DNA of 64,000 nt from assembly GCF_001425045.1 (NCBI RefSeq), contig NZ_LMDJ01000034.1, forward strand, positions 186,001-250,000, in the 5' to 3' direction. Below, in pieces: positions 50,813 through 57,702 of this stretch. The translations under genes were made by a program, and so were the position numbers. The first letter of the stretch is position 1. Each line of letters opens with the position of its first letter. This DNA comes from Massilia sp. Root351 (GTDB taxonomy: Bacteria > Pseudomonadota > Gammaproteobacteria > Burkholderiales > Burkholderiaceae_D). The notes beneath the pieces were generated by a model. That model saw only the letters and a list, made by a program, of their open reading frames with translations. It was not told the origin of the DNA and made no database searches.

Positions 50813-52603
50813 TTAGAACAGGTCGGCGTCGAGCGCCATCAAGCTGGCGGCGCCGGAGCGTGCCTGGCGGATCAGGGTTGCGGTTTCCGGCTGCAGGCGG
50901 GCGAAGTAGAAGCGCGCCGTGGCCAGCTTGGCTTTGTAGAAGTTGTCGCCGGAGTCCTGCTTTTCCAGCGCGATCTTGGCCATCTGCGCGAAGAAGTAGC
51001 TGTACACCAGGTGGCCCACGACGCGCAGGTACGGCACGGCGGCCGCGCCCACTTCGTCCTGGTTCTGGAAGGCCTTCATGCCGATTTCCATGGTCAGCTT
51101 GCCGACTTTTTCGCCCAGGTCGCCCAGCGGGGTGATGAACTCGGACATCGCTTCGTCGGTGCCGTTTTCTTCCACGAAAGCGCGGATCTTGTCGCCGAAC
51201 TTGCGCAGCTTGGCGCCGTTGTCCATCAGGATCTTGCGGCCCAGCAGGTCCAGCGACTGGATGGTGTTGGTGCCTTCGTAGATCAGGTTGATGCGCGCGT
51301 CGCGCACGTACTGCTCCATGCCCCATTCGGCGATGTAGCCGTGGCCGCCGTACACCTGCATCGCTTCCGAGGTGGCGATCCAGCCGTTGTCGGTGATGAA
51401 GGCCTTGACGATAGGGGTCAGCAGCGCCACTTCGTCGGCCGCTTCCTTGCGCACTTCTTCGTCCGGATGGTTCAGTTCGCGGTCGATCTGCAGCGCGATG
51501 TAGGACGTGAAGGCGCGCGCGCCTTCGGCGTAGGCCTTGCAGGTCAGCAGCATGCGGCGCACGTCAGGGTGCACGATGATCGGGTCGGCTTGCTTGTCCG
51601 GTGCCTTGACACCCGACAGGGAGCGCATCTGGATGCGGTCCTTGGCGTAGGTCAGCGCGTTCTGGTAGGCGATCTCGGTCAGGCCCAGCGACTGCATGCC
51701 CACGCCCAGGCGGGCCGCGTTCATGAACACGAACATGGCGTTCAGGCCCTTGTTCGGCTGGCCGATGATCCAGCCCTTGGCGCCGTCCAGGTTCATCTGG
51801 CAGGTCGAGTTGCCGTGGATGCCCATCTTTTCTTCGATGGCGCCGCAGGTGATCGGGTTGCGCGCGCCGACGCTGCCGTCCGCGTTCGGCAGGAATTTCG
51901 GCACCAGGAACAGCGAGATGCCTTTCGAGCCTTCCGGCGCATCCGGCACGCGGGCCAGCACCAGGTGCAGGATGTTGTCGGACATGTCGTGCTCGCCGGC
52001 CGAAATGAAGATCTTGTTGCCGGTGATGGTCCAGGAGCCGTCCGCTTCAGGGATGGCTTTCGAGCGCAGCATGCCCAGGTCGGTGCCGCAGTGCGGCTCG
52101 GTCAGGCACATGGTGCCGGTCCATTCGCCCGACACCAGCTTCGGCAGGTACAGGCGCTTCTGTTCGTCGGTGCCGTGTTCTTTCAGGCACTCGTAGGCGC
52201 CGTGCGACAGGCCGGGGTACATGGTCCAGGCCTGGTTCGACGAGTTCAGCATCTCGTAGAAGGAGTTGTTCAGCACGACAGGCAGGCCCTGGCCGCCGTA
52301 CTCCGGATCGCAGGCCAGCGCGGCCCAGCCGCCTTCAACGTACTGCTTGTAGGCTTCCTTGAAGCCTTTCGGAGTGGTCACGGTCTTGTTGACCGGATCA
52401 TGGGTGCAGCCTTCGCGGTCGCCCGAGTGGTTCAGCGGGAACAGCACTTCGGAGGTGAATTTCGCGCCTTCGTCCAGCACCGCGTTGATGATGTCGGCGT
52501 CGGTTTCCGCGTGGGCCGGCAGTTCTTTCAGCTGCTCTTCAACCTTCAAGAACTCGTGCAGCACGAATTGCATATCCCGGATTGGTGCGACGTATTGACC
52601 CAT
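50813..52603 (-). CDS. Acyl-CoA dehydrogenase (long form)
   Basis: A 596-residue protein from the ATG at 52601-52603, with AGGAG upstream. The N-terminal ~450 residues are the flavin acyl-CoA dehydrogenase fold: Met-Cys-Leu-Thr-Glu-Pro-His-Cys-Gly-Thr-Asp-Leu, and Gln-Val-Tyr-Gly-Gly-His-Gly-Tyr-Ile with the catalytic Glu at Ile-Tyr-Glu-Gly-Thr-Asn. The extra C-terminal ~120 residues are the AcdA C-terminal extension typical of long FadE-like proteins. It oxidises acyl-CoA in the first beta-oxidation step. It leads the cluster, downstream of the TetR regulator. Confidence 0.93.
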   Translation of the reverse strand: MGQYVAPIRDMQFVLHEFLKVEEQLKELPAHAETDADIINAVLDEGAKFTSEVLFPLNHSGDREGCTHDPVNKTVTTPKGFKEAYKQYVEGGWAALACDPEYGGQGLPVVLNNSFYEMLNSSNQAWTMYPGLSHGAYECLKEHGTDEQKRLYLPKLVSGEWTGTMCLTEPHCGTDLGMLRSKAIPEADGSWTITGNKIFISAGEHDMSDNILHLVLARVPDAPEGSKGISLFLVPKFLPNADGSVGARNPITCGAIEEKMGIHGNSTCQMNLDGAKGWIIGQPNKGLNAMFVFMNAARLGVGMQSLGLTEIAYQNALTYAKDRIQMRSLSGVKAPDKQADPIIVHPDVRRMLLTCKAYAEGARAFTSYIALQIDRELNHPDEEVRKEAADEVALLTPIVKAFITDNGWIATSEAMQVYGGHGYIAEWGMEQYVRDARINLIYEGTNTIQSLDLLGRKILMDNGAKLRKFGDKIRAFVEENGTDEAMSEFITPLGDLGEKVGKLTMEIGMKAFQNQDEVGAAAVPYLRVVGHLVYSYFFAQMAKIALEKQDSGDNFYKAKLATARFYFARLQPETATLIRQARSGAASLMALDADLF

Positions 52604-52704
52604 GATTTTCTCCTGATGGCGCAAACTAAAAAAGTTAGCTTAATAAGTAAAAGCGTGCCGCGGCGGACCGCAGCTGCCCGTGCATTCCGTGCACCCAGCC
52701 GAGG

Positions 52705-53322
52705 CTAGGTGCGGTAGTTTTCAATCAAGCGCGTAAAGCCGGTGCGGGCCCGTTCCACGCTGCCCGGCGTGCGCAGGAAGCGCGCGTCGTGGTGCACCGC
52801 GAGGATCAGGCCGTACATCTCGTACACCAGCTGCTGCGCGTCGGTGTCCTGCTTCAGGTCGCCTGTGTCGATGGCTTGCTGCACGCTGCGTACCAGTGCG
52901 CCTTGCCACGCCGACACCATGCCCACCAGCTCCTCGCGGATCGGGCCGGGCCGGTCGTCGTACTCGACGGCGCCGCTGATATAGATGCAGCCCGAGGCGA
53001 TCTCTTCGCTGACGCGCGAAATCCAGCGCGCAAACATCGCACGCAGGCGCGGCAAACCGCGCGGTTCCTTAATGCTGGGGAAGAACACTTCCTGCTCGAA
53101 ACGGTGGTGATACAGTTTCAGCACTTCCAGCTGCAAGTCCTCGCGCGAACCGAAGTGGGCGAACACGCCCGACTTGCTCATGTTCATCTTGTCCGCAAGC
53201 AAGCCAATGGTCAGGCCTTCCAGACCATCCCGGCTGGCCAGTTCCAGCGCCATATCCAGGATGGCTGCGCGAGTCAGCTCGCCCTTGCGCATAAATTTGA
53301 TTGAAGTATTAATAGTTGCCAC
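52705..53322 (-). CDS. TetR-family regulator of the beta-oxidation cluster
   Basis: About 205 residues from a GTG at 53320-53322; an ATG ten codons in lacks a Shine-Dalgarno. The helix-turn-helix reads Thr-Ile-Gly-Leu-Leu-Ala-Asp-Lys-Met-Asn-Met-Ser-Lys-Ser-Gly-Val-Phe-Ala-His-Phe. It lies 101 nt upstream of the acyl-CoA dehydrogenase and on the same strand, as fatty-acid-sensing TetR repressors do in betaproteobacteria. It probably represses the fad genes until acyl-CoA binds. A hairpin and a palindrome precede it. Confidence 0.88.
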   Translation of the reverse strand: MATINTSIKFMRKGELTRAAILDMALELASRDGLEGLTIGLLADKMNMSKSGVFAHFGSREDLQLEVLKLYHHRFEQEVFFPSIKEPRGLPRLRAMFARWISRVSEEIASGCIYISGAVEYDDRPGPIREELVGMVSAWQGALVRSVQQAIDTGDLKQDTDAQQLVYEMYGLILAVHHDARFLRTPGSVERARTGFTRLIENYRT

Positions 53323-53334
53323 TCAAAGTTGTAG

Positions 53335-53369
53335 TCCAGGTCAGGGAGTTCTATTTTCTCCCACCTGGA
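53335..53369 (-). promoter_or_regulatory. Stem-loop just upstream of the TetR start
   Basis: Arms TCCAGGT-CA-GGGAG and CTCCC-ACCTGGA give a 12-bp stem with a 2-nt bulge and a 9-nt loop. It ends 12 nt before the GTG start of the TetR gene. There is no U-tract in the reading direction of that gene, so it is more likely a leader hairpin (translation control or mRNA stability) than its terminator. Confidence 0.35.
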
Positions 53370-53390
53370 TTTTCTTCGTGTGAAAAGAAT

Positions 53391-53405
53391 TGCGAACGCT
53401 CGTAC
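53391..53405. promoter_or_regulatory. Possible operator of the fad TetR regulator
   Basis: TGCGAACGCTCGTAC holds the near-palindrome CGAACG-CTCG, 70-85 nt before the TetR start. It has the size expected of a TetR operator. No second copy was found before the other fad genes, so support is weak. Confidence 0.25.
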
Positions 53406-53506
53406 TATTATCCAGCGAGGGGTAAATGTCAAACGGCTTCGTTAGAGGCGGCGTTCTATTGGTGCGCCGCAGCAAGAAAAAAGGAGCCACAGCTGCTTGT
53501 TTGGTG

Positions 53507-53884
53507 TCACTCGTCGTGGAAACGCCCCAGTTGACGGCGGTCGCGCTTGGTGGGGCGGCCCTTGAAGTCCGCGCCCGGTTCGTGAAACAGTTTGCGGCGC
53601 TCGTGTTCCGCAATGCGGCGCGCGATGCTGGCCTCGCTCTCCTGGTACAGCAGGCGTGCCACCGGGGCGCCGCTGCGCTTGTCTGAAATCCCCAACACCT
53701 GCACTTCCCACTCGTCCGAGCCGTTGTCGATGGCCAGCTTGTCGCCCACCCGCACGGCGCGCGCCGGCTTGACGCGCTCGCCGTCCAGCTTCACCTTGCC
53801 GGTTTCCACCGCGTCCGAGGCCAGCGAACGGGTCTTGAAGAAACGGGCCGCCCACAGCCATTTGTCGATGCGCACGTTTTCCAT
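53507..53884 (-). CDS. hslR: S4-domain heat-shock RNA-binding protein (Hsp15)
   Basis: A 125-residue protein with an N-terminal S4 domain: Arg-Ile-Asp-Lys-Trp-Leu-Trp-Ala-Ala-Arg-Phe-Phe-Lys-Thr-Arg-Ser-Leu-Ala, then Gly-Lys-Val-Lys-Leu-Asp-Gly. The basic C-terminal tail (Arg-Pro-Thr-Lys-Arg-Asp-Arg-Arg) is also typical. Hsp15 binds stalled 50S subunits that carry nascent chain tRNA and helps recycling. Its start overlaps the clsB stop (TAATG). Confidence 0.93.
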   Translation of the reverse strand: MENVRIDKWLWAARFFKTRSLASDAVETGKVKLDGERVKPARAVRVGDKLAIDNGSDEWEVQVLGISDKRSGAPVARLLYQESEASIARRIAEHERRKLFHEPGADFKGRPTKRDRRQLGRFHDE

Positions 53885-55047
53885 TATGCGTACTTCCCAG
53901 AAGCAAAAATTCTCATCAATATCAGATAGAAGAAGAAGGCGGCCTCGTAGCCGATGCGGCGCACGCGGCCCACGTGGGCGAAGTCTTCGGCGTGGATCAC
54001 CACGCCATCGGCGATGCCCTGCTCGATGTGTTCGCGCAGGCTGCGGGCAAATTCCGCATCCTTGATGACCACGTTGGCTTCCTGGTTCAGGAACAGGCTC
54101 AGGCCGTCCACATTGCTGGAGCCCACCGTGGCCCAGTCGTCGTCGATGACGGCCACCTTGGCGTGCAGCTGGGTCTTGCGGTATTCCACCACTTTGACGC
54201 CGGCCGCCAGCAGCTTGGGGTAGAAGGAGTGCGCCACCGCGTCCTGCAGCCAGATCTCGCCCACGCCGATCAGCAGCACCACGTCCACGCCGCGCTGGGC
54301 GGCGCGCGCCAGCGCGTGGCGGAACTTGCGCCCGGGCGCGAAGTAGGGGTTGGCGATCAGCACGCTCTTCTTGGCGCGCCCCAGCGCCTGCAGGTAGGCG
54401 CGCTGGATGGTGGCGCGGTTGCGCAGGTTGTCGCGCACCACGAAGCCGGCTTGCACCGTGCTCTGGCGGGCGATCTTGTTCACCTTGCGCATTTCGTTGT
54501 ACAGGCCGATACGCTTGATGATGCTCATCTTGCCCAGGCGCTGCCACTGGGTCTGCGCTTCCTGGTGGATGGAGGTCACCAGCGGACCGCGCACGGCCAC
54601 CGCGAAGTCCCAGCGCGGCGCGGCCAGGCACACATCCGGCTTGGTGTCGCAGAACATGTCGTCGTTGATATTGATGCCGCCCACGAAGGCCACCTCGCGG
54701 TCCACCACGCAGATCTTGCGGTGGGTGCGCGTCACGCCGCGCTTGAACCAGGGGTTGAAGATGCGGTGCTCGACGCCGGCCGCGACCAGTTGCTCGTGCA
54801 TGCGGTAGACCTGGCGGTGGCCGGTGCCGAACCAGTCGGTAATCATGCGCACCGTCACACCGCGCTGGGCGGCCCGCATCAGTGCGCCCAGCACGGATTG
54901 GCCGGTATCGTCGCCGGCGAAGATATAGGTTTCGAAGTAGACCTCGTACTGCGCCGCGTCGATCGCCTCCCTCAGGGCCGGGAAGTAATCGGTACCGCAA
55001 TGCAGGAGCTTGACTTCGTTGTCGGCGATGAAATTGACTGAGCGCAT
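53884..55047 (-). CDS. clsB: Cardiolipin synthase B-like phospholipase D protein
   Basis: A 387-residue protein with two HKD motifs: His109-x-Lys111-x4-Asp116 and His295-x-Lys297-x4-Asp302. These mark the phospholipase D superfamily. ClsB-type enzymes make cardiolipin from phosphatidylglycerol at the inner membrane. The C-terminal hydrophobic stretch (Phe-Phe-Phe-Tyr-Leu-Ile-Leu) may help membrane contact. It follows an EEP-family gene by 6 nt, a common pairing. Confidence 0.9.
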   Translation of the reverse strand: MRSVNFIADNEVKLLHCGTDYFPALREAIDAAQYEVYFETYIFAGDDTGQSVLGALMRAAQRGVTVRMITDWFGTGHRQVYRMHEQLVAAGVEHRIFNPWFKRGVTRTHRKICVVDREVAFVGGININDDMFCDTKPDVCLAAPRWDFAVAVRGPLVTSIHQEAQTQWQRLGKMSIIKRIGLYNEMRKVNKIARQSTVQAGFVVRDNLRNRATIQRAYLQALGRAKKSVLIANPYFAPGRKFRHALARAAQRGVDVVLLIGVGEIWLQDAVAHSFYPKLLAAGVKVVEYRKTQLHAKVAVIDDDWATVGSSNVDGLSLFLNQEANVVIKDAEFARSLREHIEQGIADGVVIHAEDFAHVGRVRRIGYEAAFFFYLILMRIFASGKYA

Positions 55048-55053
55048 ACGGCG

Positions 55054-55860
55054 TCAGTTTAACCCCAGAGTCGCGACGATGGGAGAGTGGTCCGACAAGC
55101 GTGCCCACTCGGGTCCGTGCAGCACTTGCGCGGTCTCGACGCTGAAGCCGCGCACATAGATGCGGTCCAGCCGGAACACAGGCAAGGCGGCCGGGAAGGT
55201 GCGGGCCGGATGCAGGGCCGCCTTGCGCCGCGCCAGAGTACGGACCAGGTCGCCCAGCGCGGAGGGCGGGCGGATCTCATCGAAGACCTCCACCACTCCC
55301 AGCGCCTTGCGCAGTGTGGCGCTCAGGGTGTTGCGCCAGTCGTTGAAATCGCCGGCGATGATCACCGGCTCGTTGTCGGGTGCGGTCTCCTTGACCGCGT
55401 CGATCAGCGCCTGGGTCTGGCGCGTGCGGCCAGCCTCGAACAGGCCCAGGTGCACCACATAGCAGTGCACCGGCGTGCTCGGCGTATCGATAATGCAGTG
55501 CAGGATGCCGCGCGCCTCGTAGGCGTGGTCCGAGATGTCGGTATTGGTCCACTTGGCGATGGGGAAGTTGCTCAGCAGCGCGTTGCCGTGGTGGCCGTGG
55601 TCGTACTTGGCGTTCATGCCGTAGACAGAATGGCGGCCGTCGCCGAAGAACTCGTGCTGCGCGGTGGTGGGCCAGTGGCGGTGGCCGTGCAGCTCCTCGC
55701 CGAACTTTTCCGCGATGCGGTCGTGCTTGCCCTGCACTTCCTGCAGGAACACCACGTCCGCATCGAACTTGCCGATGGCCTGTTTGAGCGCGTGCACGCG
55801 CGGCTGAGAGCGGTACGACACGCCCTTGTGGATGTTATAGGTGGCGACTCGGATCTTCAT
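55054..55860 (-). CDS. Endonuclease/exonuclease/phosphatase-family protein
   Basis: A 268-residue EEP-fold protein: Ala-Thr-Tyr-Asn-Ile-His-Lys-Gly at the N-terminus, Val-Val-Phe-Leu-Gln-Glu-Val-Gln (metal-binding Glu), Ile-Ile-Ala-Gly-Asp-Phe-Asn-Asp-Trp and the final Ser-Asp-His-Ser-Pro-Ile. The catalytic Asp/Asn/His set is complete. The family cuts phosphodiesters in DNA or lipids. Pairing with clsB suggests a role in phospholipid turnover, but this is inference. Confidence 0.9.
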   Translation of the reverse strand: MKIRVATYNIHKGVSYRSQPRVHALKQAIGKFDADVVFLQEVQGKHDRIAEKFGEELHGHRHWPTTAQHEFFGDGRHSVYGMNAKYDHGHHGNALLSNFPIAKWTNTDISDHAYEARGILHCIIDTPSTPVHCYVVHLGLFEAGRTRQTQALIDAVKETAPDNEPVIIAGDFNDWRNTLSATLRKALGVVEVFDEIRPPSALGDLVRTLARRKAALHPARTFPAALPVFRLDRIYVRGFSVETAQVLHGPEWARLSDHSPIVATLGLN

Positions 55861-56016
55861 GGGAATGATTCTACTCCCAACAGTCCGCTTGCCGCACGGC
55901 TAATGTTTTCTTCCAGTCTCTGTGCGGCGGCGCACAGACGTAGTGATGGCCTGGGGCACGCTATTTACGGCCCGGACAGGGAACACCGAATAGTGATTGA
56001 TGAAATGGACCGCAAT

Positions 56017-56267
56017 CTACTTCAGGACCGCTTGATCGGCATGCCGGTCGCCGCAAGCGGCGAGCAGATGCGCCACGCTGACGTCCTCGTCCAACGCTTC
56101 CCAATGCAGCCCGAGCACACTGATCAGATAGTCCGACCGCTGTTCGGCAGACGCCCGCTGCAGACGCGGAAAGCGCGCCAAGGGGACGCTCAGCGTGCGC
56201 TCGTCGTCCAATAGCACTGCATCGATTCGCCCTGGAAGGGCACACTCACTGCTCTGGGTTCATTCAT
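56017..56267 (-). pseudogene. Frameshifted DUF2442 gene
   Basis: An ATG at 56265-56267 opens Met-Asn-Glu-Pro-Arg-Ala-Val-Ser-Val, the usual DUF2442 start. That frame then reads off into Tyr-Trp-Thr-Thr. The family body (Asp-Asp-Glu-Arg-Thr-Leu-Ser-Val-Pro-Leu-Ala-Arg-Phe-Pro-Arg-Leu, then Gly-Leu-His-Trp-Glu-Ala-Leu-Asp-Glu-Asp-Val-Ser-Val) continues in another frame to the stop at 56017. One missing base near 56219 explains both parts. A sequencing error is possible, but the neighbouring DUF4160 gene is damaged too. Confidence 0.7.
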
Positions 56268-56426
56268 GAAAGAATTCTATCCAACTCTTCGACAACCTCC
56301 AGGCAGTCGCCGGAATTTTGCCACAGCGTTGCCGTGCCTGACGTGAATGTGCGCTGGCTCGCGCGGCGTGCCTTCGCTTGAGAAAAAGAAGAAAACATAG
56401 CCTTTGTAGCGCAACACTGCTGGCAT
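56261..56426 (-). pseudogene. Decayed DUF4160 gene upstream of the DUF2442 remnant
   Basis: From the ATG at 56424-56426 (GGAG 6 nt upstream) the frame gives Met-Pro-Ala-Val-Leu-Arg-Tyr-Lys-Gly-Tyr-Val-Phe-Phe-Phe-Phe-Ser-Ser-Glu-Gly, then Glu-Pro-Ala-His-Ile-His-Val-Arg, the DUF4160 hallmark. After Val-Ala-Lys-Phe it ends early, at 49 residues in that frame (stop at 56277). Another frame yields Ser-Trp-Ile-Glu-Phe-Phe-His-Glu, like the family's C-terminus, ending at 56261. The middle (~25 residues) is missing. DUF4160 and DUF2442 genes are often neighbours, so this looks like a decayed pair. Confidence 0.68.
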
Positions 56427-56477
56427 GCCAAGCTCCGCGAGGACGCAAGCTTTCATGCTACGCCAGCAGCGGCTGTA

Positions 56478-57095
56478 TCAATTGCGGAGAGTCCTATCAT
56501 TGAACAGCAGGTACCAGAACAAGGCAGTTTCATGGGCGGTGCCGGGATGGGTGGCGTAGAGGCTGCGGTCGAAGCCGCGCAGCTGGTAGCCGTGGCGGGC
56601 GTACAGGCGGCAGGCGGGGACGTTGCTGTCCTGGGTTTCAAGCATGATGCCGGGCAGGCCTCGCCCGCGCGCCCACGCCTCCGCGTGCGCCAGCAAGGCG
56701 CTGCCGACGCCAAGGCGGCGCGCACCGGCGTCAACCAGGATGTCGTCGATGACGGCCAGGCCGTTCCAGCCGGTGGAGAGCAGCAGCAAGCCGCAGGGCT
56801 TGCCTGCCGCGTAGGCGAGGAAGGCGGCGCTGTCGGCGCTGCCGAGGTATTCGGCCGGCAGCGGAGCGCTGGCCCCGCCGCGGTCGCTGTCTGCGCGGTC
56901 GAGCTCGTGGTAGTCCTTGCGGTAGGGCGGCACCGGCATGGCTTGCCAGGTGATGGCGTCCGGCGTGGCGCTCAGCAACAGGCGTTCGGCGATGGTGAAG
57001 GAGCCGTCCAGCGCGGCAGCGTCGGGCGCGTTGCGGGCATCGGCGGCAAGGATGGCGATCGCGGGCGCGGTCATGGGCGGCTCATCGGCGCTCAT
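56478..57095 (-). CDS. GNAT acetyltransferase resembling streptothricin acetyltransferases
   Basis: A 205-residue GNAT protein. The C-terminal ~100 residues follow the Sat pattern closely: Gly-Trp-Asn-Gly-Leu-Ala-Val-Ile-Asp-Asp-Ile, the CoA loop Arg-Arg-Leu-Gly-Val-Gly-Ser-Ala-Leu, Leu-Glu-Thr-Gln-Asp-Ser-Asn-Val-Pro-Ala-Cys, Tyr-Ala-Arg-His-Gly-Tyr, and Glu-Thr-Ala-Leu-Phe-Trp-Tyr. Sat enzymes acetylate the beta-lysine of streptothricin. The N-terminal half is divergent and the true substrate is not proven. It lies beside the decayed DUF pair. Confidence 0.82.
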   Translation of the reverse strand: MSADEPPMTAPAIAILAADARNAPDAAALDGSFTIAERLLLSATPDAITWQAMPVPPYRKDYHELDRADSDRGGASAPLPAEYLGSADSAAFLAYAAGKPCGLLLLSTGWNGLAVIDDILVDAGARRLGVGSALLAHAEAWARGRGLPGIMLETQDSNVPACRLYARHGYQLRGFDRSLYATHPGTAHETALFWYLLFNDRTLRN

Positions 57096-57187
57096 CAGCG
57101 GCTCGCGGGAAGCTCATAGGAGGCTTGTGGGAGGCTTATAGGCGGCTCCTTGGGGCGCATGGGAGTGGTGACTTGCCGGCTGGCGGG

Positions 57188-57655
57188 TCAGGCGCCGCGC
57201 AGCGAGGCCAGCTGGTGCGGCAGCTGCAGCACGGCTTCGGCGTTGGAGGACGAGAAGCACTGGTCGGCGGCTTCCAGGTAGGGCAGCCACACATATTGCG
57301 TGTGCTCGCGCGGGCTGAGCAGGATGGGGATGTCGCGCGGCACCTGCACGCTGAACACGTGCTCGGTGTTGTGCGTCACGCCCGGCGCATAACGGTGGCG
57401 CCAGATGGGGTAGATTTCGTAGACGTTGGACAGCCGCCAGTCGCGCAGCGCGATGGTGTCGCCGTCGGCGACGATGCCGGTTTCCTCGAACAGCTCGCGC
57501 GTGGCGGTCGCCAGCAGCGGCTCGTCCGGCGCGTCCAGCGAGCCGGTGACGGATTGCCAGAAGCCGGGATTGCCGGCCCGCTCGATCAGCAGCACTTGCA
57601 GCTCGGCCGTGTGGATCACCACCAGCACCGATTCAGGGATCTTGTAAGGCTTCAT
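57188..57655 (-). CDS. nudB: Dihydroneopterin triphosphate diphosphatase (Nudix)
   Basis: A 155-residue Nudix protein. The Nudix box is present (Gly-Ser-Leu-Asp-Ala-Pro-Asp-Glu, then Ala-Thr-Arg-Glu-Leu-Phe-Glu-Glu-Thr-Gly-Ile). The N-terminal Tyr-Lys-Ile-Pro-Glu-Ser-Val-Leu-Val-Val-Ile-His-Thr start and Phe-Trp-Gln-Ser-Val-Thr-Gly-Ser are typical of NudB. It removes pyrophosphate from dihydroneopterin triphosphate in folate synthesis. It lies after aspS, as in many betaproteobacteria, but a terminator separates the two. Confidence 0.92.
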   Translation of the reverse strand: MKPYKIPESVLVVIHTAELQVLLIERAGNPGFWQSVTGSLDAPDEPLLATATRELFEETGIVADGDTIALRDWRLSNVYEIYPIWRHRYAPGVTHNTEHVFSVQVPRDIPILLSPREHTQYVWLPYLEAADQCFSSSNAEAVLQLPHQLASLRGA

Positions 57656-57669
57656 AGTTCCGATAAAAG

Positions 57670-57691
57670 AAAAGGCGCCGCGGCGCCTTTT
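57670..57691 (-). terminator. Perfect palindromic terminator between aspS and nudB
   Basis: A 22-nt perfect palindrome with a core GGCGCC-GC-GGCGCC flanked by A/T runs. On the minus strand it ends in a run of T, which fits intrinsic termination of aspS 12 nt after its stop. nudB begins 15 nt further on, so read-through or a separate start must supply its mRNA. Confidence 0.8.
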
Positions 57692-57702
57692 CCATTGCTA
57701 CA

